From: an uncultured Selenomonadales bacterium
Lineage (GTDB): Bacteria > Bacillota > Negativicutes > Acidaminococcales > Acidaminococcaceae
Direction: 5' to 3'
Assembly (NCBI GenBank): GCA_900315925.1
Contig: ONAV01000015.1
Span: 1-49,625, forward strand
Length of the DNA stretch: 49,625 nucleotides
The notes beneath the pieces were generated by a model. The model was not told where the DNA came from. It searched no databases and worked only from the letters and a program-made list of their open reading frames with translations. Positions within the stretch are counted from its first letter, which is position 1, and the number at the start of each line of letters is the position of its first letter. A program made the translations under genes and the position numbers. Positions 18,172 to 26,426 of this stretch are shown here, piece by piece.

Positions 18172-19403
18172 TTTGCCACCTCCTCTGCTTTCGGAGTGGA
18201 GATGCCAAAAGCCGTGGGGCTCTTGGTGAAGTTAGCGTCAATGAGGAACTTCAGCAAAAATTTGGTAACCGTAACTGCCGAGAACATACTTAAAATAACA
18301 CCGATGGACAGCGTGACGGCAAACCCTTTGATGGGGCCGGTGCCTAAATAGAACAGAACCGCGCAGGCCATCAGGGTGGTGATGTTCGAGTCAAGAATGG
18401 TCACCAGCGCCCGGCCGAACCCGTTGTCCATAGCCTTGCGCAACGTTTTGCCGGTTCGGATTTCTTCCTTAAACCGTTCAAAAATCAGCACGTTGGCGTC
18501 AACCGCCATACCGATGGACAGGATGATGCCCGCCATGCCCGGCAGGGTCAGTGTCGCGTTCAGGTACCGCATCACCAGTAACAGCAGCATGGTATACAGC
18601 AGCAGCGCGATGTCCGCCACAACGCCGCTGAGACGATAGAACAAAATCATAAACACAAACACGCCGGCCACACCAATCAGGAACGCCTTCTGGCTGGCTT
18701 CCTTGGAGTCCTGCCCCAGGGTCGGGCCCACGGTGCGGTTCTCGATGATTTCCAGTTTTACCGGCAACGAACCGCTACGCAGTAAAATTGCCAGATGTTG
18801 CGCTTCTTCCATGGAACGGTTACCGGTGATCTGGGCGCGGCCCCCGGTAATGGCTTCCTGCACCACCGGCGCGGTCAGCACTTCCCCGTCCAGAGTGATG
18901 GCGATCCGCTTGCCCACGTTGCGGGCCGTTACGTCCGCAAACTTCTGGCCGCCTTCATCGGAAAACTCCATGGATACCAGCGGCTGGTTTCCGTTGCCAA
19001 CCACCGCCTTGGCGTCCTTCAGATCCGTACCGGTGAGTACCGTTTTGTTATTGGGATCCTTGAACTCCAGCATCGCGGTCTTGCCCAACATGTTGATGGC
19101 CTTTTCCGGATCCTTTACGCCCGGCAGTTCCACGATGATACGGTCGCGGCCCTGACGCTGAACCACCGGTTCCGTCAGACCCAGCGCATTTACACGACGT
19201 TCAATGATATGCGTCGCCCTATCCAGCGCGTCGTCATTCACTTTCAACTGCGGCGTATCCACAGCCTGCAGCACCACGTGGGTACCGCCCTGCAAATCCA
19301 GTCCCTGTTTAACCGAACTGGCCAGCGGCCGGATGTACATAACAAACCCACCCACAATGGCCAGCGCCACGATCAGGAACTTCCCTAACTCATTCCATCT
19401 CAA
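18168..19403 (-). CDS. secD: Protein translocase subunit SecD
   Basis: 411-residue SecD, the periplasmic-domain-bearing partner of SecF. Signature LDLQGGTHVVLQ near residue 35, RVNALGLTEPVVQRQGRDRI, and a C-terminal five-helix RND-like region (AGIILSIGMAVDANVLIFERFKEE as adjoining motifs). The shorter length is usual for Firmicute SecD. A perfect 7-bp hairpin CTGTTAC/GTAACAG lies at 19423-19440 before the gene. Confidence 0.97.
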   Translation of the reverse strand: MRWNELGKFLIVALAIVGGFVMYIRPLASSVKQGLDLQGGTHVVLQAVDTPQLKVNDDALDRATHIIERRVNALGLTEPVVQRQGRDRIIVELPGVKDPEKAINMLGKTAMLEFKDPNNKTVLTGTDLKDAKAVVGNGNQPLVSMEFSDEGGQKFADVTARNVGKRIAITLDGEVLTAPVVQEAITGGRAQITGNRSMEEAQHLAILLRSGSLPVKLEIIENRTVGPTLGQDSKEASQKAFLIGVAGVFVFMILFYRLSGVVADIALLLYTMLLLLVMRYLNATLTLPGMAGIILSIGMAVDANVLIFERFKEEIRTGKTLRKAMDNGFGRALVTILDSNITTLMACAVLFYLGTGPIKGFAVTLSIGVILSMFSAVTVTKFLLKFLIDANFTKSPTAFGISTPKAEEVAK

Positions 19404-19521
19404 AATACTTTACCCCTTTCATCTGTTACCGTCGTAACAGTTTATCTCCACTGCAATTTGCATAAAGTAACACCTGCAGCCATAAACTTTTTCAAAAACA
19501 ATCGCCCGCCGTCACAATGCT

Positions 19522-20106
19522 TCACGCACCGGCACAGCGGATCCATTTTGTTTCCGTGACCAACGCATCCATCGTTTGGTCGTGCGTTTCCGTGGGAATA
19601 TTTTTCCGCAACAGTTTGTCGCATGTCACGCCCAGGCGAAAGCCTTTCGTCTCTTCCAAAAACCGATCGTAAAACCCGGCGCCCCGACCCATGCGGCCGC
19701 CCATTTCCGAAAACCCGGCTCCCGGCACCAAAATCAATTCCAACGCTTCCGGCGAAATCAGTTCCACCGGTTCCGGCGCCGTCCGGATCCCGTACCGGTC
19801 CAAGGGCAGATTTTCCAATGAAACCAGCCGCGCGGCTTTCATCTCCGTCCGCGAAATGATACACGGCACCGCCACCATTTTTCCCAAACGCAGCGCCGCT
19901 TCCAGCACCGCATCCACGGAAATCTCCTTGTGAAACGAAAGATAACCGAACACCACCGCCGCCTCTTGGAACTCACGGCTTTGCAGCACCCGTTCACAAA
20001 CCGCCCGGCTTGCCTCCGCCACATAGCGTTCCGAAAGCCCGACAGCCGTCTCTTTCAACTCACGCCGCACCCGGCACTTTTCTTCTGTTAGCGAATACGT
20101 TTCCAT
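19522..20106 (-). CDS. fau: 5-formyltetrahydrofolate cyclo-ligase
   Basis: Converts 5-formyl-THF to 5,10-methenyl-THF with ATP. 194 residues. The substrate/ATP-binding signature GGRMGRGAGFYDRFLE (consensus GGRLGxGGGYYDR) is present near residue 135, and the opening EEKCRVRRELKE is typical. It sits between yajC and secD, interrupting the usual yajC-secD-secF run. Its ATG at 20106 overlaps the yajC stop by a base. Confidence 0.9.
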   Translation of the reverse strand: METYSLTEEKCRVRRELKETAVGLSERYVAEASRAVCERVLQSREFQEAAVVFGYLSFHKEISVDAVLEAALRLGKMVAVPCIISRTEMKAARLVSLENLPLDRYGIRTAPEPVELISPEALELILVPGAGFSEMGGRMGRGAGFYDRFLEETKGFRLGVTCDKLLRKNIPTETHDQTMDALVTETKWIRCAGA

Positions 20107-20417
20107 CAGGCATCCAGCGTTTCGGGCTGCGGCTGCGCATCTGCACCGGCATCCTGAAACCCGCTGATGGCGGTTCTGGCAAACTCGATCTCCACGCCTT
20201 CCGCGAGACGAACCTTCACCTTCACGGGACCCACCTTGGTCAGCGTGCCATACATGCCGCCAATGGTGATGATCTTATCACCGCGCTTCAGCGAATCCAA
20301 CATCTCTTTCCGTCTCTTCTGCTCCTGCTTCTGCGGACGCCACAGCATAAAATAAAAAATGCCCGCCATCAATATAAACGGCAGAATGGCATTGGCCATG
20401 ACCATCATATCGTTCAT
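20106..20417 (-). CDS. yajC: Preprotein translocase subunit YajC
   Basis: 103-residue bitopic protein. One N-terminal membrane helix (ILPFILMAGIFYFMLWRPQ), then the YajC signature RPQKQEQKRRKEMLDSLKRGD and GGMYGTL. It forms the SecDF-YajC complex. RBS GGGAGG lies before the ATG. Confidence 0.95.
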   Translation of the reverse strand: MNDMMVMANAILPFILMAGIFYFMLWRPQKQEQKRRKEMLDSLKRGDKIITIGGMYGTLTKVGPVKVKVRLAEGVEIEFARTAISGFQDAGADAQPQPETLDA

Positions 20418-20539
20418 CCTGCACCTCCCGGCAATTCGTAACGTGGGTTGCGCATTTTACATGTGAACCACACAAAATTACATAATATTTTACCACATGC
20501 AACAGGGAGTTTCAACCTCTTTCCCTAATATAGTATGCA

Positions 20540-20608
20540 GTAATTTGCAAAACTTTTCCGCGATACAACAATATTCCGTAATTGCCAAAACTTTTTCGCA
20601 GCACAACA
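20540..20608. repeat. Imperfect 38-bp-period repeat upstream of yajC
   Basis: Copies at 20540-20570 and 20578-20608, each GTAATT(T/G)(G/C)CAAAACTTTT followed by CGC and ACAACA. Similar to the pair at 17220. Function unknown. Confidence 0.6.
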
Positions 20609-20636
20609 AAACAGCCGCAGAAATTTCCACGGCTGT
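20604..20636 (-). terminator. Hairpin terminator of the ACAGCCG family
   Basis: 7-bp stem ACAGCCG (20611-20617)/CGGCTGT (20630-20636), followed on the minus strand by TTTGTTG. It lies just after a 35-codon open frame. Related hairpins occur at 46967 and 49359 in the precursor array. Confidence 0.7.
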
Positions 20637-20649
20637 TGCCAATCAAACA

Positions 20650-20757
20650 TTACTGATCAAATATTGCCAAGCAAACTGTACCGCTGAAAGAAACCACCAA
20701 CGCAGCCGCCAGACCGGCCGTTTTTTTCAACAAGTTCTTATGCAACAAAATCTCCAT
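20650..20757 (-). CDS. Small putative exported peptide (35 aa)
   Basis: Reads from ATG at 20757: a basic start (HKNLLKKT), a hydrophobic stretch (AGLAAALVVSFSGTVCLA), then only IFDQ and a stop, directly before a terminator hairpin. AAAGGATGGAG overlaps the ATG, so an internal TTG four codons later may be the true start. It looks like a signal peptide with almost nothing behind it: either a tiny membrane peptide or the remnant of a truncated exported protein. Low certainty. Confidence 0.35.
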   Translation of the reverse strand: MEILLHKNLLKKTAGLAAALVVSFSGTVCLAIFDQ

Positions 20758-20780
20758 CCTTTTATATTGATAGTTCGTTA

Positions 20781-21104
20781 TTACTGTACCATGCTCAGCA
20801 GAATATGCTCCAACCTGAGACCGGAAGCCCGTTTTATCTTCTTCCCATTCTTAAATGCAATGGTCGTGGGAACCATTATAATACCAAACTGCTGGGCAAA
20901 GTCCGGGTATTCTTCAACATCCAGTTTACAAACTTTTATTTCCGGATGCTTATCCGCTATCGAATCCAGCTCTGCTTGCTGCATACGGCAGGGCTGATCC
21001 CACAAGGCAAAAAAAGTTACCAGCACAGGTCTGCCGCATTCCAGCACCTCTGCTTGAAAGTTATCCGGCGTAAGCGAAATGATATTTTCCTTAACTGATT
21101 CCAT
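20781..21104 (-). CDS. Thioredoxin-like protein with altered active site
   Basis: 107 residues with a thioredoxin fold: VLVTFFALW before the active site, cis-proline in MVPTT (P79), and FKNGKK. The usual WCGPC is replaced by WDQPC, so only the second cysteine (C39) remains. It cannot act as an ordinary dithiol reductase; monothiol or chaperone-like roles are possible. It is preceded by an AAAGGCAGGA-type site and follows the MBL gene on the same strand. Confidence 0.85.
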   Translation of the reverse strand: MESVKENIISLTPDNFQAEVLECGRPVLVTFFALWDQPCRMQQAELDSIADKHPEIKVCKLDVEEYPDFAQQFGIIMVPTTIAFKNGKKIKRASGLRLEHILLSMVQ

Positions 21105-21128
21105 TTTATCCTGCCTTTCTCCTAAACT

Positions 21129-21920
21129 TTACACTTCCACCACGCTGCCGGACGAAATATAATGCAGCCTGTCCCCCATCTTCTGCTTCAAGAACTTATA
21201 CTGCGCCACCCCGGTGCAGTGGCCCGTGTAATACACCGTGTCAAATCCGCAAAGCGTGTCCGCCGCTTCCGACAAAAACGCCTGCCCGGCTTCATCCAGA
21301 CTTACTCCCATGAAATGAAACCCGCCGAACAGCACATCCGGGCGGAACCAGTTTGTGATATTGATAATGCCCTTATGGGAGCAGCCGCTGAACAGATAAC
21401 GCCGCCCATCTTCCTCAATCAGCAGATACTGCTCGTGACGGAAATCCTCCGGAAGAAGAACGCCGTCCCGCTTCACCGTCATGCCGTTGGTCTCAAGGGA
21501 GCGGATGCGCTTTTCCCCGTTACAGGTGAACAGCGTGACGCCCTCCGCCAGCTGCCGCGTTCCGTCCGTCAATACGATGCGGTCCGAATTTCGCAGCGCC
21601 GGATCCACGCCGATATCTTTCCCCTCAATGTTAAAATGCTCTTCGAAAGCATCTTTCTGCACATATACCGGCGCTTTTTCATTGCGCTGCAAAAAACGCA
21701 GCAGCCCGCCGCTGTGATCATAATGCCCGTGAGACAGGATTGCGATATCCGCCGTTCCCAGATCCACGCCCAGCTTTTCCGCGTTATCCGCAAACGCTTC
21801 GGAAGAACCGGAGTCAAACAATATGTTTATCTTTTTTGTTTCAATAAAAAGGCTCAACCCATGTTCCGCGGCATACCGCTCCGCGCAGGCGGTGTTCTCC
21901 ATCAGCGTCGTAACTTTCAT
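21129..21920 (-). CDS. MBL-fold metallo-hydrolase
   Basis: 263-residue metallo-beta-lactamase fold protein of the cluster annotated as 7,8-dihydropterin-6-methyl-4-(beta-D-ribofuranosyl)-aminobenzene-5'-phosphate synthase-like. Metal ligands SHGHYDHSGG at 63-72, then FSGCSHKGIIN and the C-terminal YYTGHCTG motif. The substrate is unknown; the archaeal name should not be transferred literally. Confidence 0.88.
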   Translation of the reverse strand: MKVTTLMENTACAERYAAEHGLSLFIETKKINILFDSGSSEAFADNAEKLGVDLGTADIAILSHGHYDHSGGLLRFLQRNEKAPVYVQKDAFEEHFNIEGKDIGVDPALRNSDRIVLTDGTRQLAEGVTLFTCNGEKRIRSLETNGMTVKRDGVLLPEDFRHEQYLLIEEDGRRYLFSGCSHKGIINITNWFRPDVLFGGFHFMGVSLDEAGQAFLSEAADTLCGFDTVYYTGHCTGVAQYKFLKQKMGDRLHYISSGSVVEV

Positions 21921-21955
21921 GACTCAGCACAACCTCCAAATTATATCAGGTCAAC

Positions 21956-22252
21956 CTACTTCCCTACTTTTTCCCCGTTCAGGATCACCACGTTCATGGG
22001 TTCCGCCTTCACATCCGCCCAAACGTTCGCCTGAATATACGGTTCCGATTTCAGATACTCCTCCAGCAGTTCCCGGGTGGCGAAATCGATCACCATCACA
22101 GAACCTTTCATCTTCCCGGCCTCGTCCAGGATTCCACCGGCGCAGAGAATTTTTCCTTTCAACCGGGACAGATTCTGCAGATGACGGGGCCGTACCTCCA
22201 TCCGCTTCTCCAACATGTTCGGTCCATCATAGGCTGTAATTACAAACTGCAT
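21956..22252 (-). CDS. YciI-like protein
   Basis: 98 residues from the ATG at 22252, which follows AAGGAGGATG; an upstream start lacks a site. YciI/YCII fold features: MQFVITAYDGPNMLEKRMEVRPRHL (family DGP...R...R..HL pattern, in two motifs), GKILCAGGILDEAGKMKGS and a C-terminal VILNGEK. Probably a small alpha/beta-barrel dimer of unknown enzymatic role. Confidence 0.85.
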   Translation of the reverse strand: MQFVITAYDGPNMLEKRMEVRPRHLQNLSRLKGKILCAGGILDEAGKMKGSVMVIDFATRELLEEYLKSEPYIQANVWADVKAEPMNVVILNGEKVGK

Positions 22253-22318
22253 AGCGACATCCTCCTTTTTTATTATATCCGCTAACTTGCTGTTCCTTTG
22301 TATGTACAACAATAAATT

Positions 22319-23167
22319 TCAAATCTGCTTCGCCCATTCCCACGGCCCTTCATATTTTACGCTTTCGGTCGCAATTGTTGACGCAAATGTAAGAGCCGCT
22401 TTAAAATCAAGCTGCTTATGATAATAGGCAAAACAAAACGCACCGTGGAAAATATCCCCAGCCGCCAGGCTGTCCACACAGGGTACAGACGCTACAGGAA
22501 CCTCGCCGTCATCCAGACGAATCGGCTTCTCTCCCCTTGTCATGGCCTTTTGTGCGCTCGCACATTCCTGAATGGAAAAAATGTCACGACCCGCAGGATC
22601 CCTGAACTCTTCGGAAGAAATGACAACACTTGCTTTTTGAAGAAACGCAAGAGTCTCTCCCTTCCAGGAACCCGCATCCACTACAATTTCACAATCACAG
22701 TTGCGGAGAACCGCTAACGAAAGTTCCTGCTGGTTCAGATCAAACAGGCAGAACGCCGGCTCTTCCAACGCAGGAGCATTTATGATTTTATATTGGTTCT
22801 GGCCGCTGAAAATTTGCCGGTCGCCGTTCCGATCCACAGCGATGGCCGCCACGGCAGGCATGGCATCGTCCTCTGTACAATTGACAACGGTCACGCCAAA
22901 TTTTTCCAGCGTTTCTTTTATCACGTCCGACTCCGCCGTGTTACCAAGACAGGTGACCAACGTAGCGTTTCCGCCCAGCAGTGAGTAGGTGATCGCCGCA
23001 TTCGCCGCCGGCCCGCCCACGAGCCTCGTGAAATGATTTGTTTTTACTTTAGAATTCTTCTGCGGATGGGAATTGACATAAAAAACATAATCCATTGTTG
23101 TCAATCCCACAAAATACCCCCGGGGACATTTTTGTAATTTCGATTCCTCCATTTTTAATACCTGCAT
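22319..23167 (-). CDS. PfkB-family sugar kinase
   Basis: 282-residue ribokinase-like carbohydrate kinase. N-terminal RLVGGPAANAAITYSLLGG is the substrate-binding glycine-rich motif. The C-terminal catalytic motif DSLAAGDIFHGAF carries the base aspartate (AAGD in place of the usual GAGD). Substrate not assignable; close relatives include sulfofructose and fructose kinases. No transporter or catabolic partner is adjacent. Confidence 0.88.
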   Translation of the reverse strand: MQVLKMEESKLQKCPRGYFVGLTTMDYVFYVNSHPQKNSKVKTNHFTRLVGGPAANAAITYSLLGGNATLVTCLGNTAESDVIKETLEKFGVTVVNCTEDDAMPAVAAIAVDRNGDRQIFSGQNQYKIINAPALEEPAFCLFDLNQQELSLAVLRNCDCEIVVDAGSWKGETLAFLQKASVVISSEEFRDPAGRDIFSIQECASAQKAMTRGEKPIRLDDGEVPVASVPCVDSLAAGDIFHGAFCFAYYHKQLDFKAALTFASTIATESVKYEGPWEWAKQI

Positions 23168-23232
23168 AGCCCCACGTCCTTCTGCAACGGAAACCTTAAC
23201 TGTAATTGTACAAGCGCTTGCAAAGAATTACC

Positions 23233-23487
23233 TTATTTCCAAACATAAACAGCAACAAGCGTATGTACCAGCATAATAACCGGCACGCCGAACCGGAACA
23301 ACGGCTTTAAGGTTTTGTGGCGGAACACCATCATGCCAAGGTACGCGCCGACAGAACCCCCTGCCGCAGCCAGGCCCAGCAGCACCCACTCCGGGATGCG
23401 CCACCAGTGATTGACGGCTTTCAGCTTGTCCAGGCCGTAGACGAAAAAAGTTATGATGTTGATGATACATAATGCGTAGAAAGTCAT
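23233..23487 (-). CDS. DUF1294 membrane protein
   Basis: 84 residues with two hydrophobic segments and the DUF1294 pattern: YGLDKLKAVNHWWRIPEWVLLGLAAAGGSVGAYLGMMVFRHKT (across adjacent motifs). Function of the family is unknown. Confidence 0.85.
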   Translation of the reverse strand: MTFYALCIINIITFFVYGLDKLKAVNHWWRIPEWVLLGLAAAGGSVGAYLGMMVFRHKTLKPLFRFGVPVIMLVHTLVAVYVWK

Positions 23488-23515
23488 AATTATTTATTTA
23501 CGTTTATGAAGAAAA

Positions 23516-23719
23516 TCAGAGTCTATTCACAGGCGTATCGCTGAAGATATGAAGGACATAGTTTCCACTTTTCGTCTGGTACTTTAGGTACATCATTCGA
23601 TACTTGGTGTGCAGGTATGAGATAACGTCCTCTGACAGAATCTGCTGATCGGGATCCAATGGACTAAACAAGTCAGATTCTTCATGGATCCTGAGCTTAA
23701 TTTCCTCTGTGATCATCAT
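23516..23719 (-). CDS. Hypothetical protein (67 aa)
   Basis: Begins MMITEEIKLRIHEESDLFSP and ends HIFSDTPVNRL. AAGGGTGG precedes the double ATG. Not recognised; mostly charged with no membrane segment. It is the first of three very small genes between the core region and the defence island. Confidence 0.55.
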   Translation of the reverse strand: MMITEEIKLRIHEESDLFSPLDPDQQILSEDVISYLHTKYRMMYLKYQTKSGNYVLHIFSDTPVNRL

Positions 23720-23764
23720 GTGCCACCCTTCCGGTTTTCCGTCATTTATAAAGAGACGAATGAA

Positions 23765-23887
23765 TCATCTTTTCCCCAACACCACATTCAGCCACTTCTG
23801 CTCCCTGTCCGACGGCAGCGCATCCTCCGCCCTCACGGTCAGGTCCGCATATTCTTTTGCATGCACATTATAAAAACTCTGCGTCAT
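23765..23887 (-). CDS. Hypothetical small protein (40 aa)
   Basis: Reads MTQSFYNVHAKEYADLTVRA and ends in WLNVVLGKR. Its ATG overlaps the upstream stop (ATGA), and GGAGAG lies ahead, so it is probably translated with the preceding 67-residue gene. Family unknown. Confidence 0.5.
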   Translation of the reverse strand: MTQSFYNVHAKEYADLTVRAEDALPSDREQKWLNVVLGKR

Positions 23888-24087
23888 TTTCTCTCCGCAA
23901 CCTTCACCATGTACCAGGCGTTGGCGATCATATCGTCGATGAGTTCCTCAAAACGGATCTCCTGCTGCCCCTTGCAGACATGATTCAAAATCGCCTGAAA
24001 CCAGAACAGCTTGTAGCATTCCGCCTTGTTATCGAAGAGGCGGGATAAGCTTGCAATAATCAGTTGTTCTGATTTTGGAAGCTGCAT
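23884..24087 (-). CDS. Hypothetical protein (67 aa), possible N-terminal remnant
   Basis: MQLPKSEQLIIASLSRLFDN and FEELIDDMIANAWYMV resemble the N-terminus of larger Firmicute HNH-nuclease-associated proteins, but the expected continuation is absent and the protein ends VAERK. Either an independent small protein or a trimmed relic at the island edge. Two bases separate it from the GIY-YIG gene. Confidence 0.5.
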   Translation of the reverse strand: MQLPKSEQLIIASLSRLFDNKAECYKLFWFQAILNHVCKGQQEIRFEELIDDMIANAWYMVKVAERK

Positions 24088-24089
24088 GG

Positions 24090-25250
24090 TTAATTTACCT
24101 CTTTAAACTCCCAACCAAATCCGTGTGTTTGTTTTCTAGTACCATGACCGGGAACTTGCTTCTTTAAACAAACTGCACTTATGGAACCTTTGCAATTTGT
24201 ATTCTTAGCTAAGCCCTGCTGAACCAACCACTCTGCAGCCTCTTGCTGACTGTTAAAAGATTTCAAAACTTCACCAGTTTTTAAATCAAGCATATTCACA
24301 GCTTTTTGAGATGCCTTACCTGCTTTAATTCCCCTTTGTTTTACTTCTTCCGGATGTGTTCGATTCCATTCTTTTAGCGATTTACTACGCTTGGCTTTTG
24401 CTTCATCACTATGGGCTGCCTCTATTTGTTTGCGTCTGTATTCAGCAAATTCTTTTGGATGCGCCTCTCTCCATTTCATTAAAGAAGCATTTCTCTTCTG
24501 CTTCGTTGTTTCGTTTTGTTGGGCTAAGCCATTATTTTTACGCGAAGCAGCATATTCTTCGGGATGTTCAGTTTTCCAACGTTTTATACGTTCTCTTGAC
24601 AATTCCCGGTAACTGTCCAGCGTCATCGTGGTTTTAATTCTATCATTGCGGTTTTTTAACGCCTGAGTCGGACCAGACTGATATAACTCTTTACTTTTTG
24701 AAAGCATGGCCTGATACTGTTCAGGATGCGCTAATAAATATTCACGAATATGTGCATTACGTTCCTGACTGTTATGTTTATTGGTTCCTCCTCCACCTCG
24801 AACCAGGTTAAGGCACAACGGATCCTGAAGAAGTTCTTCATTGACGATTTGAGCTTCCAGCTTTTCCGTCTCTTCAGCCGTTTCACAAGAAGCAATAAAA
24901 TATTGGACAAATTCTTCCGTATGTTGTTTATATTTTTTTTGGAATAATAACCCGGAGCCCTTGTATCTCTTTAGTTCTGTCCATTTCTTTCTGTTTACCT
25001 TACCTATGTAATACTCGCCTGTATTTGTATTTATTTGAATATAAATAAAATGATAACAGCCATCAGATTTGCTTTTAGAACGAACCATTCTGCTTAACGA
25101 AATAACATCAAACCACCGATCTTTAATAAAAATGCGCGTTTGATTCTCAAAAAGAGCAACCAGGATATCATCTGTCACTGGTTGACAATACAATTCAACT
25201 GGATCATACTTTTGCCAAATTTTTATGTTCTCGTTAACAGCAAATTCCAT
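24090..25250 (-). CDS. GIY-YIG endonuclease with NUMOD-like repeats
   Basis: 386 residues. The nuclease core (about 65-165) contains FIYIQINTNTGEYYIGK, the GIY-YIG-type pair, followed by YKGSG and a conserved LNLVRGGGG. The middle (about 170-300) is a series of basic helical repeats built on HPEEYA/HPKEFAEYR/HPEEVKQ, like NUMOD3 DNA-binding repeats. A NUMOD1-like segment (MLDLKTGEVLKSFNSQQEAA) lies near the C-terminus, ending HGFGWEF. This is the architecture of homing endonucleases (Seg/I-TevI type). No intron or intein is seen around it. Confidence 0.8.
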   Translation of the reverse strand: MEFAVNENIKIWQKYDPVELYCQPVTDDILVALFENQTRIFIKDRWFDVISLSRMVRSKSKSDGCYHFIYIQINTNTGEYYIGKVNRKKWTELKRYKGSGLLFQKKYKQHTEEFVQYFIASCETAEETEKLEAQIVNEELLQDPLCLNLVRGGGGTNKHNSQERNAHIREYLLAHPEQYQAMLSKSKELYQSGPTQALKNRNDRIKTTMTLDSYRELSRERIKRWKTEHPEEYAASRKNNGLAQQNETTKQKRNASLMKWREAHPKEFAEYRRKQIEAAHSDEAKAKRSKSLKEWNRTHPEEVKQRGIKAGKASQKAVNMLDLKTGEVLKSFNSQQEAAEWLVQQGLAKNTNCKGSISAVCLKKQVPGHGTRKQTHGFGWEFKEVN

Positions 25251-25329
25251 TCTTAATACCTTAACACTTTGAGAATTCCTAATCTTTTATGTCTTTTCTT
25301 CAATAGCACTACTTTTTTGATTCCCAACC

Positions 25330-26355
25330 TTACGTTCTTAATATCCGTTCTTTTTGACTGAAATCAAAAAAGTAAATACCCTCAGCTAATAACCAAATGT
25401 CGATATTTGTGCGGCCATACTTGAGGAGATCAATCATAGAAATGGCAACACCCGAAGGAACGCCAAGGCGATTTCGCAGATACTTGCCAAGTACAACCTT
25501 GTCTGGCGAACTTACAATCTGTTTAGGAAACACACCGCTTTGGATTCCCTCTAAAGCAGCTGTCATATACGTTCCATCATCCCAGATAATTTCAATATTA
25601 TCATCATGAGAAAGATTTTTTGAAACATCACCTGCAAAGCTTTCTGGATACATTATCTTCGCTGGGAAAAGATTCGGATATCTGAGAATATTCTCTAAAC
25701 GAATTGGAATACAAGCATCATCTTTATGCCCATTAGTCTTGCCGGAAGAAGCCAAACCCATGTTTAAACCGCTGTCATCTGACATGTACAGGTGCTGTTC
25801 TTTAACCTCACAGACAGGAGTTTTACAGAAATCTTCGGCATATAGAATATTGTTATCATCTCTGCTCACGATATTTGTCGAGTAGAATGAAAATTTTTTC
25901 GCTTTACCTTCTGTACATGACATGCCGTTTCCCATAACCAATTTCAAATGTTCGCTCAATACCGGGAAAGCATCAGATGTCAATTCAGCTAACGTTTCTT
26001 TTAAAGGAGATGTCATCCCTTTTAGCGTGAAATTGGCAGATCCAGCGAAGGCATATGTTATATTGCCATGGTCCCGCCAAATGTAATGTTGGGAAGCAAC
26101 AGGTACATCCGAATACATGAGTCTAACATTCTTAAACTTTTCCTGTTCAGCCAGATATGTATTATGCAGCATTTCTGGAACTCTGGTACCCAATGTATCT
26201 TTACAATATAATATGACAGTTGACTGTATAGGAAGCTCTTCCAGCCAGCGTAACGGCTCTATTCCAACAGAATCAGAAAGCACTATTAATTCATCAGAAG
26301 GTGTTTTTTTATGTTGATTAAGCACAATCTTATCTAAATCTTTATAAAATAACAT
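25330..26355 (-). CDS. PLD-type restriction endonuclease-like protein (NgoFVII family)
   Basis: 341 residues. The N-terminal half has the single HKD-like element SQHYIWRDHGNITYAFAGSANFT, in the order H, then G(S)xNF, found in phospholipase-D-like nucleases of the NgoFVII/BfiI type. The lysine of the HxK motif is not obvious. The C-terminal half (about 205-341) would be the DNA-recognition domain. Probably a restriction nuclease in this island; no dedicated methyltransferase lies beside it. Confidence 0.7.
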   Translation of the reverse strand: MLFYKDLDKIVLNQHKKTPSDELIVLSDSVGIEPLRWLEELPIQSTVILYCKDTLGTRVPEMLHNTYLAEQEKFKNVRLMYSDVPVASQHYIWRDHGNITYAFAGSANFTLKGMTSPLKETLAELTSDAFPVLSEHLKLVMGNGMSCTEGKAKKFSFYSTNIVSRDDNNILYAEDFCKTPVCEVKEQHLYMSDDSGLNMGLASSGKTNGHKDDACIPIRLENILRYPNLFPAKIMYPESFAGDVSKNLSHDDNIEIIWDDGTYMTAALEGIQSGVFPKQIVSSPDKVVLGKYLRNRLGVPSGVAISMIDLLKYGRTNIDIWLLAEGIYFFDFSQKERILRT

Positions 26356-26426
26356 CCTTTACACATCCTTTTTACACTTACCACCAGCACAGGTTTGTTA
26401 CTATAACGCATAAATGACTTTATAGT

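Noticed and set aside
24090-25250. Group I intron or intein around the GIY-YIG gene
   Set aside because: No split host gene or intron core elements were recognised on either side.
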